DNA from: a virus
Strand: one strand, 5' to 3'
IMG/VR virus record: IMGVR_UViG_3300008625_001118
Coordinates: 1 to 20,882 of that record
Length of the DNA: 20,882 nucleotides
Position 1 is the first letter of the stretch; the number at the start of each line of letters is the position of its first letter. The translations under genes were made by a program, and so were the position numbers. This document shows, piece after piece, positions 6,248 through 12,314 of the stretch. Below the pieces are notes generated by a model. It searched no databases. It was given only the letters and a program-made list of their open reading frames with translations, and was not told the origin of the DNA.

Positions 6248-8800
6248 ATGGCGGAAACAATTATTAGTCCTGGCGTTTTTACAGAAGAACGCGACTTATC
6301 ATTTTTACCTCAAGGAATTTCTGGCATTGGCGCAGCAATTGTTGGTCCTACAGAAAAAGGACCTGCATTTACACCAACTACTGTAACAAGTATTAGTGAA
6401 TTTAATAGAATTTTTGGTGATAATACAGAGGATAAAAATGAATATTTTGTACCTATAACTGCAAGGCAGTATTTTGAAGGTGGTGCAACTTCATTAACGG
6501 TTGTAAGAACATTACATTTAGATGGATATCATTATGGAGCTGGAGAAGCAATATATGTATATGCTTCTGGTAGCGACGGTGCTACTAATCAAGGGGTTGG
6601 CCAACAATCAGAATCAGGTAGTGCGTTGTTAGCAGTACTTGCTCCAGCAGAAGGAACACACGATGCTACTAACATTAGTTGGGCAACATCTACTCAATAT
6701 TCAGCTAGTTCATGGGATTTGAATATGTCATCTAGCAATTATTCACAAGTAGATGTAGGAATGTCGTTTGATTCATCTAGTGGAGAATATTTAGATAAGG
6801 TGTTACCTACAGATTCAAAAGCGATAACACGCGCTGGTGGAACAAGTGCACTTTTTTATGTACATTCTCATTTCAGAAAAACAAGTAATTTTAGAGCAAA
6901 TTTAACAGATGGACTACCCTCTAAGGCAGTATATGTTATAACAGGCTCTCTTAATTTTACAAGTGGTTCAACTTCATATGGTAATACAGGACAAGCAGCT
7001 GCTTGGACGGGTAATAAAGAAGCTTCTACTGCAAGAACACCATATATACAATCACAATTGGTTGGTTCAACAAGACAAGATTTATTTAGATGCTATACAA
7101 GAAGTGCAGGAACTAGAGCTAATAAAATATGTTATGTTGAAATAAATAACATTGTTCCTCCAGCAGATGTACCAGGATCAGATTATGGTACATTTACTGT
7201 AGTTGTTAAACAGTATGATGAAGTTGGTGATAAACAAGGACAGAAAATTGAAGAATTTCCTGATTGTAGTATGGATCCAAGTGCTACTAACTTTTTTGCA
7301 AGACGAATTGGAGATAAGTTTATGACAACGGATTCCAATGGAGATATAACAGAATATGGTGATTATCCTAATAAATCAGATTGGATAAGAGTTGGTGATT
7401 ATGTTGATATTAAAAATGGTATAGTAGCTAAATCATTAGTTCCAATGGGACATAGTGCAGTAAATTTACCAGTACAACCACCTGCCGTAGCAGGAGCAAC
7501 TGGACCATCAGGAACAGGTCATTCAATGTATTCAAATGTAAGTGCAGTAGTAACTGCAAGTATGACAACACATCAAAATGATAAACATGGTAATCTAAAA
7601 ATGGTACCAGAAGCATATGGATTTGATTTTAAAGATGAAGATAATAGAAACTTCTTAGCTCCGATACCTGCAAATGCTACAGGTGCTACATTGGGTGTTG
7701 GTGCTCAATTATCAATGAGTCTTGAAGATATGAAGGGTAATGCAAATACTGGTACTAATTTTAGTACAAGCACATATGCAGATGCAAGTACTCTAATAAC
7801 TCTTACTAATTCACATAAAAGTCAAAGGAAATTTAAAGTTCCTTTCCAATGGGGATTTGATGGAAACGATCCACATACAGCAATTAATACTGGATTGAAT
7901 ATATCAGCAACTAATACTCAAGGATTTAATATTAATAGTACTTCAGCAGCTGGATATACTGCGTATAAGAGAGCGGTTGATACTATTAAAGAACCAGAGA
8001 GAATAGATTTTAATCTATTGTTGATGCCTGGTGTAAATCATAATCAGCATTCATCTATTACCAATTATGCATTGTCAGCAGTTGAAGATAGAGCTGATGC
8101 ATTTTTTGTACTCGATCCAAGTGCTTATGGAGATTCAATTTCTACTACAAAGACAACTGTTAAACCATTAGATACAAATTATGCAGGTGTTTATTATCCT
8201 TGGGTTAAGGTAGTAGGTAATGTGAATGGTATGACTTGGGCGCCGCCTTCAGTAGTAATTGCTCATGCAATTGCTAATAATGATGCGGTAGCAAGTGAAT
8301 GGTTCGCACCAGCAGGGTTAAATCGTGGTGGATTAGGTATGGTTCAAGGTGCAGAGAAAAAGTTAAGAGGACCTGAAAGAGATGATCTATATGATGCTAG
8401 AATTAATCCTATAGCTCACTTTACAGGACAAGGATTTTCTGTATTTGGACAGAAAACATTACAAGGATTACCTTCAGCATTAGATAGAATTAATGTTCGT
8501 AGATTGTTGATTACAGTTAAGAAGTTTATTGCTTCTGCTTCAAGATTCTTAGTATTTGAACAAAATGATGTTCAGACAAGAAATAGATTCTTGAATATTG
8601 TAAATCCATATCTTGAATCAATTCAACAGGCTCGTGGGTTAACTTCTTTTAGAGTTGTTATGGATGATTCCAATAACACACCTGATGTGATTGATAGAAA
8701 TCGTCTTGTTGGACAAATTCTATTACAACCTACAAGAACTGCAGAATTTATAGTGTTAGATTTTGTAGTATTACCAACTGGAGCATCATTCCCTGAATAA
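6248..8800 (+). CDS. 18: Tail sheath protein (T4 gp18-like)
   Basis: An 850-residue contractile tail sheath subunit, which polymerises around the tail tube and shortens during DNA injection. The N-terminus has the family pattern ISPGVFTEERDLSFLP, GIGAAIVGPTEKGPAF and FGGATSLTVVRT-like sequence (here YFEGGATSLTVVRT). The C-terminus has the conserved packing domain: GQGFSVFGQKTL, INVRRLLITVKKFI, FEQNDVQTRNRFLNIVNPYL and a final ILLQPTRTAEFIVLDFVV. T4 gp18 is 659 residues, so about 190 residues are added, apparently in the Gly/Ser/Thr/Asn-rich middle (about 90-600), which in T4 forms the protruding surface domains. It has its own leader and a strong terminator after it, so it can be transcribed as a single high-level unit. 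Confidence 0.96.
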   Translation: MAETIISPGVFTEERDLSFLPQGISGIGAAIVGPTEKGPAFTPTTVTSISEFNRIFGDNTEDKNEYFVPITARQYFEGGATSLTVVRTLHLDGYHYGAGEAIYVYASGSDGATNQGVGQQSESGSALLAVLAPAEGTHDATNISWATSTQYSASSWDLNMSSSNYSQVDVGMSFDSSSGEYLDKVLPTDSKAITRAGGTSALFYVHSHFRKTSNFRANLTDGLPSKAVYVITGSLNFTSGSTSYGNTGQAAAWTGNKEASTARTPYIQSQLVGSTRQDLFRCYTRSAGTRANKICYVEINNIVPPADVPGSDYGTFTVVVKQYDEVGDKQGQKIEEFPDCSMDPSATNFFARRIGDKFMTTDSNGDITEYGDYPNKSDWIRVGDYVDIKNGIVAKSLVPMGHSAVNLPVQPPAVAGATGPSGTGHSMYSNVSAVVTASMTTHQNDKHGNLKMVPEAYGFDFKDEDNRNFLAPIPANATGATLGVGAQLSMSLEDMKGNANTGTNFSTSTYADASTLITLTNSHKSQRKFKVPFQWGFDGNDPHTAINTGLNISATNTQGFNINSTSAAGYTAYKRAVDTIKEPERIDFNLLLMPGVNHNQHSSITNYALSAVEDRADAFFVLDPSAYGDSISTTKTTVKPLDTNYAGVYYPWVKVVGNVNGMTWAPPSVVIAHAIANNDAVASEWFAPAGLNRGGLGMVQGAEKKLRGPERDDLYDARINPIAHFTGQGFSVFGQKTLQGLPSALDRINVRRLLITVKKFIASASRFLVFEQNDVQTRNRFLNIVNPYLESIQQARGLTSFRVVMDDSNNTPDVIDRNRLVGQILLQPTRTAEFIVLDFVVLPTGASFPE

Positions 8801-8808
8801 GTTTGACT

Positions 8809-8816
8809 TATAAATA
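8809..8816 (+). promoter_or_regulatory. TATAAATA late-promoter-like octamer after the sheath gene
   Basis: An exact match to the T4 late promoter core lies eight bases after the sheath stop codon, but 17 bases before the terminator stem. A transcript from here would end almost at once. In DNA this AT-rich the octamer is expected by chance every few kilobases, so it is probably incidental. Confidence 0.2.
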
Positions 8817-8832
8817 AAGTTGGCGTATAATC

Positions 8833-8871
8833 AAAAAACCCCTCTTGTATTTGAGGGGTTTTTTGTTTTTT
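8833..8871 (+). terminator. Rho-independent terminator after the tail sheath gene
   Basis: Bases 8833-8844 (AAAAAACCCCTC) pair perfectly with 8853-8864 (GAGGGGTTTTTT): a 12-bp stem, an eight-base loop TTGTATTT, and a T-rich tail to 8871. The A-run before and T-run after also make it work on the opposite strand. It separates sheath from tube transcription. Confidence 0.92.
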
Positions 8872-8957
8872 CTATATTTATTTTATAGAGAAGTAAATAT
8901 TAATAAAACTATGAAAAAACTATGAAGAAATACGAATATCGTTTTTATAGTTAGTTG

Positions 8958-8971
8958 ATATTTATAATTGA
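8958..8971 (+). promoter_or_regulatory. Candidate late promoter of the tail tube gene
   Basis: ATATTTATAATTGA is identical to 6166-6179 before the sheath gene. It lies 34 bases before the tube start codon and downstream of the terminator, so the tube gene needs a promoter in just this place. It contains TATAAT and the reverse complement of TATAAATA (TATTTATA). No -35 box is visible. Confidence 0.5.
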
Positions 8972-9004
8972 AGTGAAAAATATTATTTTAATTTGGAGAT
9001 AGAA

Positions 9005-9493
9005 ATGCCAGATGTTTTATCAGCACAAGAGATTTTCTTTACAACCTTCGAACCAAAGGTTAAAAATAGGTATATATGGTACATTGATGGAATACCTTCT
9101 TTTTTAGTAAAGGCAGCAAATAGACCAAGCGTACAGTTTGAAACTATTACATTAGATCATATTAATGTAAAAAGGTTTCTTAAAGGTAAAGCAACTTGGC
9201 AGCCTGTAGAATTAACTCTGTATGATCCAATTGTACCATCAGGTGCACAATCAGTTATTGAATGGATTAGACTTTCACATGAATCAGTAACAGGTCGTGA
9301 TGGGTATGCAGATTTTTATAAGAAAGACGTAACTTTTAATATGTTAGGTCCGACTGGAGATATCGTTGAGGAATGGAATTTAAAGGGAGCTTTTATATCA
9401 CAAGCTAACTGGAATACATTAGAATATAATTCAAGCGAAGTAGCAGATATCACAGTTCAGTTAACATATGATTACGCAATCTTAAACTTTTAA
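9005..9493 (+). CDS. 19: Tail tube protein (T4 gp19-like)
   Basis: A 162-residue tail tube subunit; T4 gp19 is 163 residues. The subunit forms stacked hexameric rings inside the sheath through which DNA passes. ATG 9005 is chosen because GGAGAT (8995-9000) lies just before it; the frame is open from TTG 8993, but that codon overlaps the ribosome site. Residues FEPKVKNRYIWYIDGIPSFL followed by AANRPSVQFETITLDHINVK, then KATWQPVELTLYDPI and a final ADITVQLTYDYAIL match the family. It directly follows the sheath gene, as in T4. Confidence 0.93.
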   Translation: MPDVLSAQEIFFTTFEPKVKNRYIWYIDGIPSFLVKAANRPSVQFETITLDHINVKRFLKGKATWQPVELTLYDPIVPSGAQSVIEWIRLSHESVTGRDGYADFYKKDVTFNMLGPTGDIVEEWNLKGAFISQANWNTLEYNSSEVADITVQLTYDYAILNF

Positions 9494-9511
9494 TTAAATC
9501 GGAGAATAAAA

Positions 9512-9667
9512 ATGACTGAATGGATAGCAGCAAATTGGGAATATGTTTTGGTAGTTATTTACGCTTTAGAAAAAATCGTGAAAATGACCCCAACAAAATA
9601 TGACGATATCTTATTTGATATGTTACTTAAACCAATTAAAGAGAAATTCGCCCCAAGCAAAAAGTAA
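9512..9667 (+). CDS. Small single-span membrane protein, possibly holin-like
   Basis: A 51-residue peptide starting at ATG 9512 with GGAGA at 9501-9505 and ending TAA 9665-9667, 18 bases after the tube gene stop. Residues ~8-22 (NWEYVLVVIYALEKI) are a short hydrophobic segment, followed by a charged part with TPTKYDDILFDMLLKPI and a Lys-rich end. The T-x-TKYDD pattern after one hydrophobic helix is seen in a number of small phage holin-like or membrane-associated proteins, but that is only a resemblance. Its good ribosome site and conserved-looking composition argue for a real gene. Confidence 0.65.
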   Translation: MTEWIAANWEYVLVVIYALEKIVKMTPTKYDDILFDMLLKPIKEKFAPSKK

Positions 9668-9692
9668 ATTTGTTATTTCGTACATAAAGGTT

Positions 9693-9706
9693 ATACTTAT
9701 AATTGG
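9693..9706 (+). promoter_or_regulatory. Variant late-promoter-like motif before the gp26-like gene
   Basis: ATACTTATAATTGG differs from the sheath and tube motif at two of 14 positions and keeps TTATAATTG. It lies 31 bases before ATG 9738, in a 70-base gap with AGGAG at 9727-9731. Confidence 0.4.
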
Positions 9707-9737
9707 TTATTGATATAATTCAAAATAGGAGTCAATT

Positions 9738-10484
9738 ATGGCTAATGAGAACAAATTCCCTACTGAAGTAGTGGAATTACCGTCTAAAGGATATTTTTAT
9801 CCTAAAGAAAATCCTCTTTCTACGGGTAAAGTAGAAATAAAATATATGACAGCAAAAGAAGAAGATATTCTTACTTCTGTAAACTTGATAGAACAAGGTA
9901 TAGTATTAGATGTACTTTTAAAGGCATTGATTGTAGATAAAGATATTGATTTAGATACTATGTTGCTTGGAGATAAAAATGCATTGTTTATAAGTGCTCG
10001 TGTTCTTGCATATGGTAATGAATATGAATTTACTTTAGGTAATGAAACTGGAACTGTGGATTTAAGTACATTAAAAACTAGAGATATAGATTTTTCAAAA
10101 GTTGAACGTGGAATAAATAGTTTCGAGTATAAAATTCCTTCTGCTAAAAGAGAATTGACATTCAAATTATTAACACAGAAAGATGATGCTAGTATACGTG
10201 AAGAGGTGGAAGCATTGAAAAAGGCTGGAGTAAGTATTGATAAAGAAGTTAGTACACGTCTTAAACATATAATAACTTCAGTAGATGGAAAAGCAGATAA
10301 AGCATATATTAATAACTTCGTTGATAATGAATTTTTATCACGAGATACGTTGGCATTTAGGAAGCATGTTGCTACTGTAACGCCAGATTTAGATATGGAA
10401 GCGGAAGTTACATTATCTAATGGTGAAAGGAGAAAAGTATCGGTCCCTATGACCGTTACGTTTTTTTGGCCTACAGTCAAGTGA
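9738..10484 (+). CDS. 26: gp26-like baseplate hub / tail assembly protein
   Basis: A 248-residue protein with AGGAG six bases before its ATG. It matches the T4 gp26-type baseplate family (T4_baseplate): VVELPSKGYFYP at residues 11-22, then GKVEIKYMTAKEEDILTSVNLI and VLLKALIVDKDIDLDTMLLGDKNALFISARVLAYG, a region found in many phage tail-assembly-chaperone-like proteins. T4 gp26 is 208 residues and is needed to build the hub. Near its end, codons 242-243 (TTT TTT) sit on a run of seven T beyond which a conserved-looking open frame without a start codon continues, so a fraction of ribosomes may make an extended form of 312-313 residues. The 227-residue antisense open frame here has no support. 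Confidence 0.85.
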   Translation: MANENKFPTEVVELPSKGYFYPKENPLSTGKVEIKYMTAKEEDILTSVNLIEQGIVLDVLLKALIVDKDIDLDTMLLGDKNALFISARVLAYGNEYEFTLGNETGTVDLSTLKTRDIDFSKVERGINSFEYKIPSAKRELTFKLLTQKDDASIREEVEALKKAGVSIDKEVSTRLKHIITSVDGKADKAYINNFVDNEFLSRDTLAFRKHVATVTPDLDMEAEVTLSNGERRKVSVPMTVTFFWPTVK

Positions 10485-10677
10485 TTCGGTAAATATACAC
10501 GAAGAAATCTTTCAATTAATTTTTAATACAAATGGTGGCTTTTCTTTTACGGAAGGCTATAACCTACCTATATACCTCAGAAAGTTCTATTTAAAAAGAA
10601 CTATAAAAGAATATAAAGACAGAAACGCAGAGTTAGAGAAGATGCGTCAACAATCTAATATTCCATTTAAAAAGTAA
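10453..10677 (+). CDS. Frameshift-dependent extension of the gp26-like protein (gp51/GT-type)
   Basis: This frame is open after TGA 10450-10452 and ends at TAA 10675-10677. It has no ATG, GTG or TTG before ATG 10642, only eleven codons from the end, so independent translation is unlikely. From GGC 10468 it encodes 69 residues with gene-like composition: NIHEEIFQLIFNTNGGFSFT, YNLPIYLRKFYLKRTIKEYK and a charged C-terminal helix. The HEEIFQLI...GFSF..YNLP.YLR pattern recalls the short proteins that follow gp26-like genes in T4-like phages (gp51-type) and the second frame of tail assembly chaperones. The likely product is a fusion to the upstream protein through the T7 run. It overlaps the gp26-like gene by 32 bases. 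Confidence 0.65.
   Translation, partial: PLRFFGLQSSDSVNIHEEIFQLIFNTNGGFSFTEGYNLPIYLRKFYLKRTIKEYKDRNAELEKMRQQSNIPFKK
10461..10467 (+). other. Putative programmed frameshift site (T7 run)
   Basis: The gp26-like gene reads ACG TTT TTT TGG here. The following open frame is displaced by +1 (equal to -2). The run of seven T lets the tRNA re-pair perfectly after a -2 slip (TTT at 10465-10467, then GGC) or proceed after a +1 slip. Mu-like phages are known to use a -2 shift in the equivalent tail-assembly gene pair. A sequencing error turning six T into seven would give the same picture and must be excluded. Confidence 0.6.
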
Positions 10678-10685
10678 CAATTTTT

Positions 10686-10699
10686 ATATTTATATTAAA
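10686..10699 (+). promoter_or_regulatory. Weak late-promoter-like match before the 80-residue gene
   Basis: ATATTTATATTAAA shares ATATTTATA with the sheath and tube motif and lies 16 bases before ATG 10716. The second half differs, so it is a weak candidate. Confidence 0.22.
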
Positions 10700-10715
10700 C
10701 AGACGAAAGATTATA

Positions 10716-10958
10716 ATGTCCAAAAAACAGATTTCAGAAGGAATAATAGATAAGGCACTTCAGAAAATTTTTGGTGCAATAGCCAAAGGTTCTCAATCAG
10801 CAGCTATTAATAAGTTAAAAAAAGATGATCCATCTTTAGCTAAAGACTTAGAAGTTCTTGAAAAAAAGAAAAAAGAAATCAGACAAAAAATGATTAAAAA
10901 ATATGGTAATTATGCTAATTATGAAAAAGCTGTTTTGAGTAAATACGGCATAAAATAA
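10716..10958 (+). CDS. Small basic protein, function unknown
   Basis: An 80-residue, Lys-rich protein (MSKKQISEGIIDKALQKIF at the start) predicted mostly helical: an amphipathic first 30 residues with IFGAIAKGSQSAAINKLKK, then a Lys/Glu coiled-coil-like helix and a KKYGNYANYEKAVLSKYGIK end. No ribosome site better than AAAGA at 10707-10710 is visible. It sits between the gp26-like pair and the tape-measure-like gene and could be a minor tail or assembly protein. I do not recognise a family. Confidence 0.65.
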   Translation: MSKKQISEGIIDKALQKIFGAIAKGSQSAAINKLKKDDPSLAKDLEVLEKKKKEIRQKMIKKYGNYANYEKAVLSKYGIK

Positions 10959-10992
10959 ATTTTAATTTAGGTTTTACAGTTTGGAATAAATT

Positions 10993-12312
10993 ATGGCAGA
11001 AAATCTAAAAGATACCAAAGATATAGTAGCGGAGCTTGAAGGCTTATTAGCAAAGAGTGCAGAACATGCCAGTAAATTACCTGGATTTATGCGTGAGTTG
11101 TTAGGCATAACTGATGAAATGGCAGTTATGGAAGAGCAAAAGACAAGAGCACAAGAAGAAGGTACAGAAGCTATTGATGAATCAGATGATGCTTCTAGGA
11201 GAGCACTCAAAGGACAGCTCGCTGCTAGAGATGCTATTATGGGTCAGTTAGAATTTCTGACGGGCTTGTATAATCAATTAAAAGGGGTACTTGCTACAGT
11301 AAGAGCTATGGTGGCAGGGATGAATCCTCTTACTTTAATCTTTGCAGCAATTGCCATAGTTGGTGCTGATTTTTTACGAACTTGGAGTAAAGTTCGTGAA
11401 GAAATAGGTGGAGCTGTAGGGCAATCTGCAGAATTAGCTTTTGAAATTCAAAAAGCACAGAGGAGTAGTTTTCTTTTACAATTTGATGGTGAAAAAGTAC
11501 GGCAATCTGCAAAAGCAATTGCTGACGAGTATGGAACAATAAATGCAGCATCTAGACAAGCTATAAAAAATGTAGCTGAATTTGCAAAATTAAATGGTGC
11601 TAGTGTAGACGATGTGGCTAAGTTAGCCAGATTGTTTGATGGATTAGTACTTGATTCTAAAGAAGTACAGAAAAATATGAAAGCAGCGGCTATTGAAGCT
11701 GGTGTATTAGTAAATGTTGCATTTAAAGAAGTTGCTACTAATGCCGAATTTTTTGCAAGATATACTGATGAAGGTGCAAAAAATATACAACAAGCATTAA
11801 TATTTGCTAAACAATTAGGTTTATCTCTTGATACAACAGCAAAAATTTCAGATAAACTTCTTGATGTAGAAAGTGCTATAACTGGACAGTTTAAACTTTC
11901 TGCTATGCTTGGTAGACAGATAAATTATGAAGAAGCTATTAGATTAAATTTTCTTGGTAAAGCAGATGAAGCTCAGAGAGAAATTGTAAATCAAGTAAGA
12001 AATACAGTACAAGAGTTAGGTGGAATTAATACGATAGGACCATTAGTAAGAAAAACGATGGCAGAAACTTTTGGATTAAGTGAACCTGAACTATTAAAGA
12101 TAATTAGTGCTGATCTTGGTGGAGTTGGAGCAACAGCAGTGGGTAGAAGAACTGCATCCCAAGCCTTAACAGTTCCTACAGGAGAATTATTACAAGTTAA
12201 TCAAAAACCAGTAGTTGATGAATTACAGAATGGATTTTCAACTATTGTTGCAGCACTATATGAAACGAGTGAAAATAGTGTAAGAGCAATAAATAAAGGT
12301 AGGCCAAGGTAA
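10993..12312 (+). CDS. Tail tape measure-like protein (possible gp29 equivalent)
   Basis: A 439-residue, mostly helical, Ala-rich protein. Residues ~85-130 include a hydrophobic span NPLTLIFAAIAIVGADFL (111-128) of the type found in tape measure proteins. The part after it (GTINAASRQAIKNVAEFAK, ARYTDEGAKNIQQALIFAK, KISDKLLDVESAITGQFKL) reads like the repeated helical layers seen in tape measures of phages and contractile systems. Tape measures fill the tail tube and set its length. The place after the gp26-like chaperone pair and before the tube initiator and hub genes is the usual tape measure position. T4 gp29 is 590 residues, so this one is short; at 1.5 angstrom per residue fully helical it spans about 66 nm. 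GGA lies nine bases before ATG 10993. Confidence rests mainly on composition and position. Confidence 0.6.
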   Translation: MAENLKDTKDIVAELEGLLAKSAEHASKLPGFMRELLGITDEMAVMEEQKTRAQEEGTEAIDESDDASRRALKGQLAARDAIMGQLEFLTGLYNQLKGVLATVRAMVAGMNPLTLIFAAIAIVGADFLRTWSKVREEIGGAVGQSAELAFEIQKAQRSSFLLQFDGEKVRQSAKAIADEYGTINAASRQAIKNVAEFAKLNGASVDDVAKLARLFDGLVLDSKEVQKNMKAAAIEAGVLVNVAFKEVATNAEFFARYTDEGAKNIQQALIFAKQLGLSLDTTAKISDKLLDVESAITGQFKLSAMLGRQINYEEAIRLNFLGKADEAQREIVNQVRNTVQELGGINTIGPLVRKTMAETFGLSEPELLKIISADLGGVGATAVGRRTASQALTVPTGELLQVNQKPVVDELQNGFSTIVAALYETSENSVRAINKGRPR

Positions 12313-12314
12313 CA

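Noticed and set aside
7428-7616. Leu-rich antisense frame inside the sheath gene
   Set aside because: Low-complexity translation of the opposite strand of an AT-rich gene; no start signal or neighbours.
8922-8954. Mini frame MKKYEYRFYS between terminator and tube gene
   Set aside because: Only ten residues and no ribosome binding site; a chance frame.
9797-10480. A 227-codon open frame on the - strand opposite the gp26-like gene
   Set aside because: The + strand gene has a ribosome site, family motifs and neighbours in the same direction; the antisense protein shows no recognisable pattern and reflects codon bias of the + gene.
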